The position numbers and the translations under genes are program-made. DNA of 64,000 bases from an uncultured Litoreibacter sp. Its GTDB lineage: Bacteria > Pseudomonadota > Alphaproteobacteria > Rhodobacterales > Rhodobacteraceae. The notes beneath the pieces were generated by a model that worked only from the letters and a program-made list of their open reading frames with translations, did not search any database and was not told the origin of the DNA. The stretch is taken from positions 186,001 to 250,000 of the forward strand of contig CANLQL010000004.1 of NCBI GenBank assembly GCA_947493265.1, in the 5' to 3' direction. Of the stretch, positions 7,982 to 16,474 are shown in pieces; the first letter of the stretch is position 1; each line of letters begins with the position of its first letter.

Positions 7982-8009
7982 GCGGGCGTTTCATTTTTGA
8001 AATGCCCGC
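7982..8009. terminator. Second hairpin, possibly terminating rraA from the other strand
   Basis: GCGGGCGTTTCA pairs with TGAAATGCCCGC through 12 pairs (one G-T) around a TTTT loop. It lies six bases beyond the rraA stop on the minus strand. There is no T-run on either side, so its terminator role is uncertain. Confidence 0.5.
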
Positions 8010-8015
8010 TACAAA

Positions 8016-8717
8016 CTACTCCTCAATGAAATCCACCTGATCGCTGTCCAGAAGCTCCGCGATGCTGTCTGGAAGACCCAGACCGTTTGCGACCTCCGCA
8101 TCCAGATCGCCTTCGAGTTTTTTAACGGCGTCCAGCTTTTCAATGACGTGGTCGATTTTTTCAAATGGAACGACGACCACACCGTCTGTATCTGCCACAA
8201 TCATGTCACCTGTCGCGACTGTTTGACCGCCGATCTGCACGCGCAAGCCGACGCTGCCAGGACCGTTCGAAAATGGCGAGGCGGGGGTCAGACCCGTGCA
8301 CCAGACCGGAAGTCCAACATCGACGATACCGGCGTAGTCGCGCACGGGACCATCGGTCACGAACCCTGATGCGCCTTGGTTTTTCGTCATGCCTGTGACG
8401 CGGTCACCTGCGGCTGCACATCCTTGGAAACCGGCAAAAGACGCAATCACGATATCACCTGGCTGGATGTATTTCAGCGCTGCCAACGTACCAAGAATAT
8501 CGCCCGCGCTGTTACCAGCGGTTAGCGCCGGACCGGCGGCAACACACGGAATGTCGCGTCCTTCGCCCACAGGTTTGATATTGGCCGCGAGCGCGCCACC
8601 CCCCATCAACGCGTCAACGACAAATCCTGTCGGGATCCCCTGAAACGCATCGATCTGCGCTTTCGTCGGGCGTCGCATGGATTTGTTAATGGTCAGTAGT
8701 TTTGGCTCTTCGATCAT
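8016..8717 (-). CDS. RraA-family protein (aldolase/decarboxylase-like)
   Basis: This 233-residue protein belongs to the RraA / HMG-aldolase family (old label: dimethylmenaquinone methyltransferase). The fold's substrate and metal residues are recognisable in FVTDGPVRDYAGI, around residue 120. The central glycine-rich segment CVAAGPALTAGNSAGD is also typical. Some members act as 4-hydroxy-4-methyl-2-oxoglutarate or oxaloacetate aldolases; E. coli RraA instead inhibits RNase E. Presence of the GxRD motif favours an enzyme. ATG 8717 is preceded by GGGAGG, whereas the track start at 8846 runs into argF. It lies 43 bases behind argF and looks like the last gene of argD-argF-rraA. Confidence 0.8.
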   Translation of the reverse strand: MIEEPKLLTINKSMRRPTKAQIDAFQGIPTGFVVDALMGGGALAANIKPVGEGRDIPCVAAGPALTAGNSAGDILGTLAALKYIQPGDIVIASFAGFQGCAAAGDRVTGMTKNQGASGFVTDGPVRDYAGIVDVGLPVWCTGLTPASPFSNGPGSVGLRVQIGGQTVATGDMIVADTDGVVVVPFEKIDHVIEKLDAVKKLEGDLDAEVANGLGLPDSIAELLDSDQVDFIEE

Positions 8718-8760
8718 CGAAACCTCCCAATTTCTGAAAACCCGGTCCGTAAGTCTGGCA

Positions 8761-9687
8761 CTATTTCCCGAGGCACCACCGCATGATGGCTTTCTGAGCG
8801 TGCAGACGGTTTTCCGCCTCATCAAAGATGACAGAGTTTTCGCCATCCATCACAGCGCTGGTCGCCTCATCATCCCGGTGGGCGGGAAGGCAATGCATGA
8901 ACAATGCGTCTGGTTTGGCATGGCTCATCAACTGTTCATTCACTTGGTAGCCACGTAGTTGGTTGTGGCGGCGTTCGCGTGCCGATTGCGGATCATGCAT
9001 CGACACCCAAGTATCTGTCACAACCAGATCAGCCCCCTCAACAGCCTTGGTTGCATCCCGCTCAATCTGAATATCTGATCCTTTGGCGCGGGCTTCGGCC
9101 ACAAATCCGGCCTCGGGGTCCAGTGTTTCTGGCCCCGTGAACGTCAAGTCGAACCCAAATTGTCCAGCTGCGTGGATGAAAGATGCGCAGACGTTGTTGC
9201 CATCGCCGCTCCAGACGACTTTCTTGCCTTTGATCGGACCGCGATGTTCCTCAAAGGTCATGATATCGGCCATGATCTGGCAAGGGTGTGTGCGGTCTGT
9301 CAGACCATTGATCACCGGCACCGTGGCGTATTGCGCCATCTCCAGCAGAGTGTCTTCCTCAAAGGTCCGCATCATGATCAGATCAACATAACGGGACAGA
9401 ACCCGCGCCGTGTCGGCAATCGTTTCGCCATGACCAAGCTGCATGTCAGAGCCGGACAGAACCATTGTCTGCCCCCCCATCTGACGCACACCGACATCGA
9501 ACGAAACGCGGGTCCGCGTTGACGGTTTTTCGAAAATCAGCGCGACCATGTGCCCGGCAAGTGGTGGGTCTTCGTCAAGCGCACCCTTCGGTTTACCGTT
9601 CCGAGCATCTTTTGCGACGCGGGCCTGATCGATGATCGACCTGAGGTCTTTTTTGTCCGTCTTGTGGATGTCTAAGAAGTGTTTCAC
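8761..9687 (-). CDS. argF: Ornithine carbamoyltransferase
   Basis: This 308-residue enzyme joins ornithine and carbamoyl phosphate to citrulline in arginine biosynthesis. The carbamoyl-phosphate site [15 protein letters not shown] is near residue 55 and [11 protein letters not shown] near residue 140. The ornithine-site motif [10 protein letters not shown] lies near residue 270; its cysteine is the catalytic residue known from this family. The start overlaps the argD stop by four bases (ATGA), which indicates translational coupling. Length is normal. Confidence 0.95.
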   Translation of the reverse strand: MKHFLDIHKTDKKDLRSIIDQARVAKDARNGKPKGALDEDPPLAGHMVALIFEKPSTRTRVSFDVGVRQMGGQTMVLSGSDMQLGHGETIADTARVLSRYVDLIMMRTFEEDTLLEMAQYATVPVINGLTDRTHPCQIMADIMTFEEHRGPIKGKKVVWSGDGNNVCASFIHAAGQFGFDLTFTGPETLDPEAGFVAEARAKGSDIQIERDATKAVEGADLVVTDTWVSMHDPQSARERRHNQLRGYQVNEQLMSHAKPDALFMHCLPAHRDDEATSAVMDGENSVIFDEAENRLHAQKAIMRWCLGK

Positions 9688-10862
9688 CCGCCGGCCTCCA
9701 ATTTCTTGGCAGCTGTTTCCAGGCGCGTGACGGCATCACCAAGCTCGGCCTCTGAAATGGTGAGTGCAGGCAAAATCCGGATAACGTTATCGCCGCCCGG
9801 AATGGTCAGAAGATGTTCGTCATAGCACGCATTTATGACGTCACTATTTGCCATTTTACACTTTAAACCGATCATCAAACCTGTGCCCCGGACCGTCTCA
9901 AACACGTCGGGATGCGCGGCAACCAAGCCTTCCAGTTTTTGCCGCAAGAAACCGGCTTTGCGGTTTACGTCCCCTAGAAATTCCGGCGTATTGATCAGAT
10001 CAACCACGGCTGATCCGACGGCACAGGCCAACGGGTTCCCACCATATGTGGACCCGTGTGTGCCAGCTGTCATACCAGAGGCCGCGTCTTCTGTTGCAAG
10101 GCACGCCCCCAAGGGGAAGCCGTTCCCGATACCTTTAGCGATGGCCATGATATCAGGTGCGATACCGGCCCATTCATGGGCAAAGAACTTGCCTGTCCGA
10201 CCAACACCACATTGAATTTCGTCGCAAATCATCAGCACGCCGGTTTCATCGCAAAGATCGCGCAATCCTTTGAGGCAAGAATCGGGCAAGGGCAAAATGC
10301 CTCCCTCACCTTGAACCGGCTCAATCACAACGGCAGCGACAGTGTCGTCCATCGCGGCCCGCAGAGCGTCGTGGTCCCCAAATTCAAGTGATATGAAGCC
10401 CGGCAATAGTGGGCCAAACCCTTTGGTCAGCTTTTCAGACGCCGCCGCCGAAATTGTCCCTAAGGACCGCCCATGGAAAGAGCCTTTGAAGGTGATAATA
10501 TTTGTCCGCTCTGGCTGACCTTTTTCATACCAGTATTTGCGGGCCATTTTCAGCGCGCACTCCATCGCCTCCACCCCGGAATTGGTGAAGAACATGGTGT
10601 CCGCAAAGGTAGCCTCGCGCAGTTTTTCGGCCAATTCTTCCTGTTTTGGAATGTGATACAGGTTGGAGGTATGCCAAAGTTGGGTCGCCTGTTCAGACAA
10701 GACCTTTGCCAATTCAGGATGCGCATGACCCAGTGATGCCACAGCGATACCGGCCCCCAGATCAAGGTAGCGTGTTCCGTCTCGGTCGATCAGCCAGCTG
10801 CCTTCCCCTTTTTCAAAAGTCATTTTCGCGCGGGAATAGGTCGGCAAAACGGCAGGTATCAT
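9684..10862 (-). CDS. argD: Acetylornithine aminotransferase (class III)
   Basis: This 392-residue class III PLP aminotransferase is placed in arginine biosynthesis by its argF neighbour. Visible motifs are the N-terminal [18 protein letters not shown], the central [20 protein letters not shown] for the PLP phosphate, and [23 protein letters not shown] holds the cofactor aspartate, and [14 protein letters not shown] holds the Schiff-base lysine. The enzyme may also serve succinyldiaminopimelate in lysine synthesis, as ArgD often does. ATG 10862 has AGGA nine bases upstream; ATG 10868 is the alternative. A 5-base palindrome overlapping a possible -10 element lies just upstream. Confidence 0.92.
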   Translation of the reverse strand: MIPAVLPTYSRAKMTFEKGEGSWLIDRDGTRYLDLGAGIAVASLGHAHPELAKVLSEQATQLWHTSNLYHIPKQEELAEKLREATFADTMFFTNSGVEAMECALKMARKYWYEKGQPERTNIITFKGSFHGRSLGTISAAASEKLTKGFGPLLPGFISLEFGDHDALRAAMDDTVAAVVIEPVQGEGGILPLPDSCLKGLRDLCDETGVLMICDEIQCGVGRTGKFFAHEWAGIAPDIMAIAKGIGNGFPLGACLATEDAASGMTAGTHGSTYGGNPLACAVGSAVVDLINTPEFLGDVNRKAGFLRQKLEGLVAAHPDVFETVRGTGLMIGLKCKMANSDVINACYDEHLLTIPGGDNVIRILPALTISEAELGDAVTRLETAAKKLEAGG

Positions 10863-10892
10863 GTGCATCGTCCTTTGGATGGCGGAAGTCCT

Positions 10893-10921
10893 GATATTCA
10901 GGATCATTTCTGGCAAGTCAA
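10893..10921 (-). promoter_or_regulatory. Possible argD promoter overlapped by a short palindrome
   Basis: On the minus strand, TTGACT (10921-10916) is followed after 17 bases by AATATC (10898-10893). The inverted repeat CCTGA-TAT-TCAGG (10890-10902) covers the -10 element, as an operator might. The -35 is good and the -10 is weak. Confidence 0.35.
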
Positions 10922-11064
10922 TTGGAAGGGTGCGCTGAACGCGCAGGTGATCAGACGGCGAACGAAAGACGTCGGCGTCGCAGGGAAGGCATATGTGACT
11001 TCGTGATCATGAAAACCGCTTAGACCGACCGCGGTCACACTGTAAAGCGAATTTTGCGCGATAC

Positions 11065-11093
11065 TTGTATCCCCTGCCGCGAACGCTTAAACT
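11065..11093 (+). promoter_or_regulatory. Possible gcrA promoter
   Basis: TTGTAT (11065-11070) and TAAACT (11088-11093) are separated by 17 bases, 59 bases upstream of the gcrA start. Element quality is moderate. I found no GANTC methylation site in the 289-base gap between argD and gcrA. Confidence 0.35.
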
Positions 11094-11111
11094 GAAGACA
11101 ACAAAATTCAG

Positions 11112-11132
11112 CCGCCCGCCGGGCGGTTTATT
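11112..11132 (+). terminator. Terminator-like hairpin in the gcrA leader
   Basis: CCGCCC (11112-11117) pairs with GGGCGG (11121-11126) around a GCC loop, and TTTATT follows. It lies 20-40 bases before the gcrA start codon and has no upstream plus-strand gene to terminate. It may therefore act as an attenuator or leader structure. Confidence 0.5.
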
Positions 11133-11151
11133 CATTCAAAAAGGTTATGCG

Positions 11152-11712
11152 ATGTCCTGGACCGATGAGCGCGTCGAAGTTCTGAAAAAAATGTGGGGGG
11201 AAGGCAAATCCGCTTCCCAGATCGCCAAAGAACTTGGCGGCGTTACCCGCAATGCCGTGATCGGCAAAGTCCATCGTTTGGGCCTGTCCAACCGTTCTGG
11301 CGGGGCGAGCCCGGCGAAAGCGGCAGCCAAGGAAAAGCCAGCCGCGAAGGCAAAGGCGCCGGATAAGCCAAAGGCCGCACCGGCAGCAGAGCCGAAGCAG
11401 GAAAACACGGTTTCAAAGCCGGTTATCCGGCCAAAACTGATCGTGACCGCTGGTCAACCTTTGCCGCCACAACCGTCTGCCAATGAGATCAGCCCGGAAG
11501 CTTTGGCCTCTGTGCGCGAAGTTGAGAAGAAGGCGAAGAAGCTCAGCGTGATGGAGTTGACGGAACGCACCTGCAAATGGCCCGTCGGCGACCCAGCAAC
11601 CGAGGACTTCTGGTTTTGCGGACTGCCTGCGCAAGCTGGCAAGCCTTATTGCGAGGCGCATGTTGGCGTTGCATTCCAGCCAATGTCTTCGCGTCGGGAC
11701 CGTCGTCGCTAA
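11152..11712 (+). CDS. gcrA: GcrA-family cell-cycle regulator
   Basis: This 186-residue protein has the GcrA DNA-binding N-terminus SWTDERVEVLKKMWGEGKSA followed by SQIAKELGG and NAVIGKVHRLGL, a helix-turn-helix. The middle is a low-complexity Ala/Lys/Pro linker (AKAAAKEKPAAKAKAPDKPK). The conserved C-terminal zone TERTCKWPVGDPATEDFWFC ends in CGLPAQAGKPYCEAH. In Caulobacter, GcrA binds sigma-70 RNA polymerase and CcrM-methylated GANTC promoters to drive cell-cycle genes. The role in Rhodobacterales is less studied but the family is conserved. The track start at 11065 includes leader DNA; ATG 11152 gives the conserved N-terminus. The gene converges with the AsmA gene, three bases apart. Confidence 0.9.
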   Translation: MSWTDERVEVLKKMWGEGKSASQIAKELGGVTRNAVIGKVHRLGLSNRSGGASPAKAAAKEKPAAKAKAPDKPKAAPAAEPKQENTVSKPVIRPKLIVTAGQPLPPQPSANEISPEALASVREVEKKAKKLSVMELTERTCKWPVGDPATEDFWFCGLPAQAGKPYCEAHVGVAFQPMSSRRDRRR

Positions 11713-11715
11713 AGG

Positions 11716-13674
11716 TTAGTTACCGCCCAGCAAATCCAGCAGTTTCGACTTGGCTTTTTCTTTCAGCTGATCCTCAAGGCTTTGTTCCGGATCACTAGGA
11801 ACGCCCAGTTTTTCTGCAGCTTTCGCGCGTGCGGCGGCTTTCAACTCTTCCTCTTTGGCCTTGGCTTGTGCCTTCAACGCTTCCTTCTTGTCTTCCAGTT
11901 CCGTGTCGACAAGTGATTTGAGGTCAGGCCGGAAGCGAACGTTGCTCCAAGGTCCTTCGATAATCACGGGCACACGGATGCCTTTCGACAATTGCGCTGC
12001 AAGTGCCACCGGATCCACGCGGTAATTGACCGTCTGCGCACCGATCCCCAATTCACCGGCACCGGTTGCTGTCAGCAAATCGGCCTGAAAGTTAAGGTCA
12101 TCATTTCGCAATACGCCATTTGCAATGTCGAAGCTGGCGGTGATCGAATTGAACACCGTTTTTGCCCCCTCACCCTGATAGCTGCTGTCGAGGTTTTTGA
12201 TCATGCCCGCAATATCGAGGCCCTGAATCTCGCCGGTTCCAACCGCGAGCGATCCCGACCCAGACAGCGAATTCATAAGCGCGTTCATATTCGACCCAGA
12301 CGCCAGAAATTTCAGCCGCATCTGCGCATCGCCGAGGAGGCGATCATAACCCATAAAGTCCCGCAGAAGGCTTTGCATCGCCACGTTGGACGCAGACATA
12401 TCCCCACCCACTGAAAGGCCAGAGCGGTTGTTTACCACAAACTGCCCGGCAACATTTCCGTCAAACACAGAAACTTCACCGAGGTTCAGAACCATTCTGG
12501 AATTGTCGATCGTGCCGCTGATCTTGGTCTTGCCAAGCTGCACCGATCCAAGGTCCAACCCGTTGACATCCATAGCAAACGATCCATCCACAGCCCCGAT
12601 GCCGCTGACATCCAAAAACGCCTCTGACCAGCCGCCGGCACCCGCATTGGCAGCGCCATCGCCTTCGGTTGTGTCCGTACTCATCGCGGAAAAATCAATC
12701 TGATCGCCGGAAACGCGCGCTGTCACAATCGGCTTGTCCGCCAGTTCTACGTCGAAATCTCCTTGGAAACGATTTTGATCGAGGTCGATTACAGCATCAC
12801 GTAGGAAAATCTTGTTCTCAGGGGTCAGCGTGATTTGCCCGGTCAGTTTCGGGTGTTGTCCCATCCCTTGTGGAATGCGTGGCGGTGTTTGTCCCAGCAA
12901 GCCAAACAAGGCCTTCTGATCTGCAATATCTAGGCTCAGCTGCCCTGCCCCCTGTACCGGGTCCATCGCCGCTTTGCCTTTGAAACTTGCAAGGCTACCG
13001 CCTGTCGCAAACACAAGTTCTGCCGGTTGCAGCCCGCCATTGAGCAGTTGTTCAACCCCATCAAGCGAACCGTTGACGGAGAATGGCTGGCCTTCCTTGA
13101 TGGCAGCAAACGAAAATTCAACAAGTCCACGCAGGTCAGCAGCAGATAAATCAACCGCGACATCATCCAGCACATGGGTCACACCCGCCTGCCGGTCGAC
13201 ATAGGACAATGTGCCGCCCGTGATTGTGGCACTAGGCAAGGACACGGCACTTAGGTCTGTGTCGCCACCCGGCTCATCCGATCCGAACTCCGTCAGAAAT
13301 TTCCAGTTTTCGCTGCCATCGGCAGATTTTTCCAAACGTATGACCGGGTTTTCGATGGTGAACGCCTCAACGACAATGTCACCGCCAATCAACCCTGACA
13401 GCCCGACCCCCATATCGATTGCGTCAGCGACCAACATCGGTCCCTGATCCGACCAACTGGCATTGGCGATCTGAACGCCTTCAAGGCTAACGCCCAACCT
13501 TGGGTAGATCGTCGGCTGCACGCCACCGGTGATAACCAACGCACGTCCTGTGTTGTTTTCAAACTGGGTTTCCGCAAATCGGGCGATCCGGTCTGATGGG
13601 ATCAGGAACAGGCCCGCCACCACAACAACCGCGAGGATAACAAGCGTTACTAATATTCGGGCAATCCAGCGCAT
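11716..13674 (-). CDS. AsmA-family envelope protein
   Basis: The 652-residue protein has one N-terminal membrane anchor (ILVTLVILAVVVVAGLFLIP), then a long beta-rich periplasmic region with AsmA features. FAETQFENNTGRALVITG follows soon after the anchor and YRVDPVALAAQL near the end. The last 60 residues are a charged, helical tail (KEALKAQAKAKEEELKAAAR). AsmA-like proteins form bridge-like structures thought to carry phospholipids between the inner and outer membranes or affect outer-membrane assembly. ATG 13674 is chosen for its GGAGG site; the track start at 13746 is an extension. It diverges from rimO by 96 bases. Confidence 0.85.
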   Translation of the reverse strand: MRWIARILVTLVILAVVVVAGLFLIPSDRIARFAETQFENNTGRALVITGGVQPTIYPRLGVSLEGVQIANASWSDQGPMLVADAIDMGVGLSGLIGGDIVVEAFTIENPVIRLEKSADGSENWKFLTEFGSDEPGGDTDLSAVSLPSATITGGTLSYVDRQAGVTHVLDDVAVDLSAADLRGLVEFSFAAIKEGQPFSVNGSLDGVEQLLNGGLQPAELVFATGGSLASFKGKAAMDPVQGAGQLSLDIADQKALFGLLGQTPPRIPQGMGQHPKLTGQITLTPENKIFLRDAVIDLDQNRFQGDFDVELADKPIVTARVSGDQIDFSAMSTDTTEGDGAANAGAGGWSEAFLDVSGIGAVDGSFAMDVNGLDLGSVQLGKTKISGTIDNSRMVLNLGEVSVFDGNVAGQFVVNNRSGLSVGGDMSASNVAMQSLLRDFMGYDRLLGDAQMRLKFLASGSNMNALMNSLSGSGSLAVGTGEIQGLDIAGMIKNLDSSYQGEGAKTVFNSITASFDIANGVLRNDDLNFQADLLTATGAGELGIGAQTVNYRVDPVALAAQLSKGIRVPVIIEGPWSNVRFRPDLKSLVDTELEDKKEALKAQAKAKEEELKAAARAKAAEKLGVPSDPEQSLEDQLKEKAKSKLLDLLGGN

Positions 13675-13770
13675 CTCGAAACCTCCGCCTTTTTTCTTTA
13701 GCCTAGTCGCTGCGGGGCGATGGCTCAACCGGACCTTTTGTTCCATCCGAAATTAAACTAAGAGCCGCAC

Positions 13771-15156
13771 ATGAGTACAAACCCACCCAATCTGCGCCCC
13801 GATCTGGCCCCGAAACCGCGGGTCAGCGAGCCTGTTCGCGACGGCCAGCCAAAAATCGGAATGGTCTCTCTGGGATGTCCCAAAGCCCTGGTGGACAGCG
13901 AACGGATTTTGACGCGCCTTCGTGCGGAGGGCTACGCGATAAGCCCGGACTATTCCGGGGCCGAAGCGGTGATTGTGAACACGTGCGGTTTTCTCGATTC
14001 AGCCAAAGCCGAAAGCCTGGAGGCGATCGGTGAAGCTTTGAACGAAAATGGTCGTGTGATCGTAACTGGATGTTTGGGCGCGGAAGAAGATTATATCCGC
14101 GGCACACATCCGTCGGTTTTGGCCGTCACTGGACCCCATCAATATGAACAGGTGCTGGATGCAGTGCATAAAGCGGTCCCGCCAAGCCCGGACCCGTTTG
14201 TCGATTTGCTGCCAGCAACCGGCGTGTCACTGACCCCGCGCCATTACAGCTATTTGAAAATCTCAGAAGGCTGCAACCACAAGTGCAAGTTCTGCATCAT
14301 CCCCGATATGCGCGGGCGTCTGGTCTCCCGGCCCGTCAACGCCGTATTGCGAGAAGCGGAGAGGCTGGTTGAGGCAGGTGTACGAGAGTTGCTTGTGATT
14401 TCGCAAGACACCTCCGCCTACGGGCTGGACCGCAAATACGACCTGCACGCTTGGAAAGACCGCGAGGTCCGCAGCCATGTCACCGATCTTGCGCGCGAAT
14501 TGGGCCAGCTGGGTGCGTGGGTGCGGATGCACTACGTCTACCCCTACCCACATGTGCGCGAATTGATCCCGTTGATGAACGAAGGCGGTGTGCTGCCCTA
14601 TCTCGACATTCCGTTTCAGCATGCTCATCCGGATGTTTTGAAGCGTATGGCCCGCCCGGCTGCCGGGTCCAAAACACTCGACGAAATCGCGGCTTGGCGG
14701 GCGATTTGCCCTGATATTACCCTGCGCTCCACGTTCATCGTTGGCTATCCCGGGGAGACCGAGGCGGAATTTCAGACACTTCTGGATTGGATGGATGAAG
14801 CCCAGTTGGATCGCGTCGGCTGCTTTCAATACGAAAACGTGGATGGCGCACGGTCGAACGCCCTGCCAGACCACGTCCCCGCGGAGATCAAGCAAGATCG
14901 CTGGGATCGCTTCATGGCGAAAGCGCAGGAAATTTCAGAGGCGAAGCTGGCGGCAAAAGTTGGAAAAGTGATCGATGTGATCGTGGACGAGGTCGACGAA
15001 GACGCCGCCACCTGCCGCACCAAAGCCGACGCCCCTGAGATCGATGGCAACCTGTTTATCGATGAAGGGTTCGAAACGCTTAGCCCCGGTGACATCGTCA
15101 CGGTGGAGGTTGATGAGGCCGGGGAATACGATCTTTGGGGACGGTTGAAGTCGTGA
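13771..15156 (+). CDS. rimO: Ribosomal protein S12 methylthiotransferase (radical SAM)
   Basis: This 461-residue MTTase-type radical-SAM enzyme adds a methylthio group to an aspartate of ribosomal protein S12. Three parts are visible. The N-terminal UPF0004 domain starts at [14 protein letters not shown], with cysteines for one [4Fe-4S] cluster (also [16 protein letters not shown] and [11 protein letters not shown]). The radical-SAM core has the CxxxCxxC motif in [18 protein letters not shown] near residue 170. The C-terminus is a TRAM domain. The [16 protein letters not shown] context distinguishes RimO from MiaB. Length agrees with the family. It converges with the SnoaL-like gene. Confidence 0.93.
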   Translation: MSTNPPNLRPDLAPKPRVSEPVRDGQPKIGMVSLGCPKALVDSERILTRLRAEGYAISPDYSGAEAVIVNTCGFLDSAKAESLEAIGEALNENGRVIVTGCLGAEEDYIRGTHPSVLAVTGPHQYEQVLDAVHKAVPPSPDPFVDLLPATGVSLTPRHYSYLKISEGCNHKCKFCIIPDMRGRLVSRPVNAVLREAERLVEAGVRELLVISQDTSAYGLDRKYDLHAWKDREVRSHVTDLARELGQLGAWVRMHYVYPYPHVRELIPLMNEGGVLPYLDIPFQHAHPDVLKRMARPAAGSKTLDEIAAWRAICPDITLRSTFIVGYPGETEAEFQTLLDWMDEAQLDRVGCFQYENVDGARSNALPDHVPAEIKQDRWDRFMAKAQEISEAKLAAKVGKVIDVIVDEVDEDAATCRTKADAPEIDGNLFIDEGFETLSPGDIVTVEVDEAGEYDLWGRLKS

Positions 15157-15193
15157 CAGAAAGCGATGCGCCAACATTGGCATGAATACGGAG

Positions 15194-15233
15194 CCAGACC
15201 CAACCCGCGAAATTGTTCGCAATCAGGGTCTGG
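15194..15233. repeat. Nested inverted repeat between rimO and the SnoaL-like gene
   Basis: CCAGACCC (15194-15201) pairs with GGGTCTGG (15226-15233). Inside it GCGAA (15207-15211) pairs with TTCGC (15216-15220). It lies in the 91-base gap between two converging genes. No T-run follows, so it may be a bidirectional barrier or a protective 3' structure rather than a standard terminator. Confidence 0.45.
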
Positions 15234-15247
15234 AGTGCACCTGAGAC

Positions 15248-16228
15248 CTAGCGCTTGATCATGGAAAATACGTCGTAACCCATTTGCAAAAGGACATGGG
15301 GGACATCGACGAAAACCCAGTTTTCGACCAACAGATCACCTTCCCTTCGCCACCAGTCAGAGACACGCATGTAGACCCTTTCATTGGCCGGCCCCTGCCC
15401 CAGAAACGGCTTAACGTTGACACCAGTAAGTGACGGCCAACCACCAGAGCATGTGTAATTGCCCTCGCCGTAGCGGGTGAAATGTTTGGTCATGCCATTA
15501 TTGGCAGTCCCACCGGACCAGCCTTCAAATTGCGATTCAAAAGGGACCTGAAAAGAGGCGAATTGCTCGATTCCGATGAAAGATCCGAATGCGCCTGGCC
15601 CGTACCACATCATGTTTTCATGCCAGTACGGCCGCCATGCCTCATCCTTGGTTGCAAGCTTGGACAGCATATCTGTGACGATCCGGTAGCTAAGCGTACT
15701 TTCATCCGGGTCAGGAGCGTCTTTGATGATGCCGTCTTTGGTTGCAGGTCCGGGGATCATGCCGGTGTATCCGCGCGAAAGTGCTGGGCCGATATCGATT
15801 GGCCATTGCCCGCAGGCAACCATCAACTCCGGTATATCAAGGAAAATGTAGGTCTCGCGGGCTTGCCCGTCTTCCATCCGATGAAATTCGCCATAGCGAA
15901 GAAAACAAAGCTCGTTGCTGGCGCGAATACCAATCCAGTCGCGGCAAAAGTGCCCCGAATAATAGCCTGTCGCGCTGACCCATGATTGCCCGTCAAAGTC
16001 CCCCGCCATTACGATGTCATCGCGCCGATAAAGCCCTTCAAAACTGTTTTGCAATGGCTCGAAAAAATCTCGCTGAAAAGCGTCAGCGCCATCAATGGCA
16101 TTGAACGGATGTACGACGTTGATGACGCATTGCGGGTGGAAAAAGGTAGATGTTGCTTTTGAAAAGTCGCCCGGATGGCGTTGTTCTTCTGTGTAGGCGA
16201 TGTAGCTTGCCCGATCATGTGAAGACAT
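15248..16228 (-). CDS. Tandem SnoaL/NTF2-like protein
   Basis: The 326-residue protein appears to consist of two NTF2/SnoaL-type folds. The first covers roughly residues 10-150 (STFFHPQCVINVVHPFNAID, with YIFLDIPELMVACGQWPI at the end). The second covers about 185-320 (WHENMMWYGPGAFGSFIGIE, then VENWVFVDVPHVLLQMGYDV). Each half ends in the family's F-x-D-x-P strand followed by a helix. SnoaL-type proteins are polyketide cyclases, ester cyclases or small hydrolases, and many have no known reaction. The tandem form is found in bacterial proteins labelled ester cyclase or nuclear transport factor 2 family. No substrate can be named. A gap of 246 bases without a convincing gene lies upstream. Confidence 0.65.
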   Translation of the reverse strand: MSSHDRASYIAYTEEQRHPGDFSKATSTFFHPQCVINVVHPFNAIDGADAFQRDFFEPLQNSFEGLYRRDDIVMAGDFDGQSWVSATGYYSGHFCRDWIGIRASNELCFLRYGEFHRMEDGQARETYIFLDIPELMVACGQWPIDIGPALSRGYTGMIPGPATKDGIIKDAPDPDESTLSYRIVTDMLSKLATKDEAWRPYWHENMMWYGPGAFGSFIGIEQFASFQVPFESQFEGWSGGTANNGMTKHFTRYGEGNYTCSGGWPSLTGVNVKPFLGQGPANERVYMRVSDWWRREGDLLVENWVFVDVPHVLLQMGYDVFSMIKR

Positions 16229-16474
16229 GATTGTTCCTTCCGATAAGATAAAAAACTTGTTTGTTCAGAGGAAGGTAGTCACGGGTCCCGCACGCATTCT
16301 TGCGAACGGTATGCGCCCGGGTCGTCTTGCCCGCTTCGCCAGCAAGCTTAGCATTGCCCTTAGACATTTCGCTTGCATTGAATGATCGCATCCTAGGCGC
16401 ATTATTCGAGCTTAGAGTAACAGCCAAGGTTTACAAGTTTTGTCCGATCGACGTGCGCGACATCGCTCGTTATC
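16229..16474. other. Intergenic gap between the SnoaL-like gene and dnaE
   Basis: This 246-base stretch holds the 5' side of the SnoaL-like gene and the 3' side of dnaE. A 70-codon minus-strand ORF (16215-16427) crosses most of it, but its composition and its overlap with the downstream start argue against a gene. I see no strong hairpin or RNA gene here. Confidence 0.5.

Noticed and set aside
7939-8040. 34-codon peptide reading of the 7.9-kb RNA locus
   Set aside because: The Shine-Dalgarno-like GGGAGG is one base from the ATG, and the frame runs through the terminator hairpin; an RNA role is more likely. Not excluded.
16215-16427. 70-codon minus-strand ORF upstream of the SnoaL-like gene
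   Set aside because: It overlaps the downstream start by 14 bases, has no family features, and its composition is not distinct from intergenic DNA.
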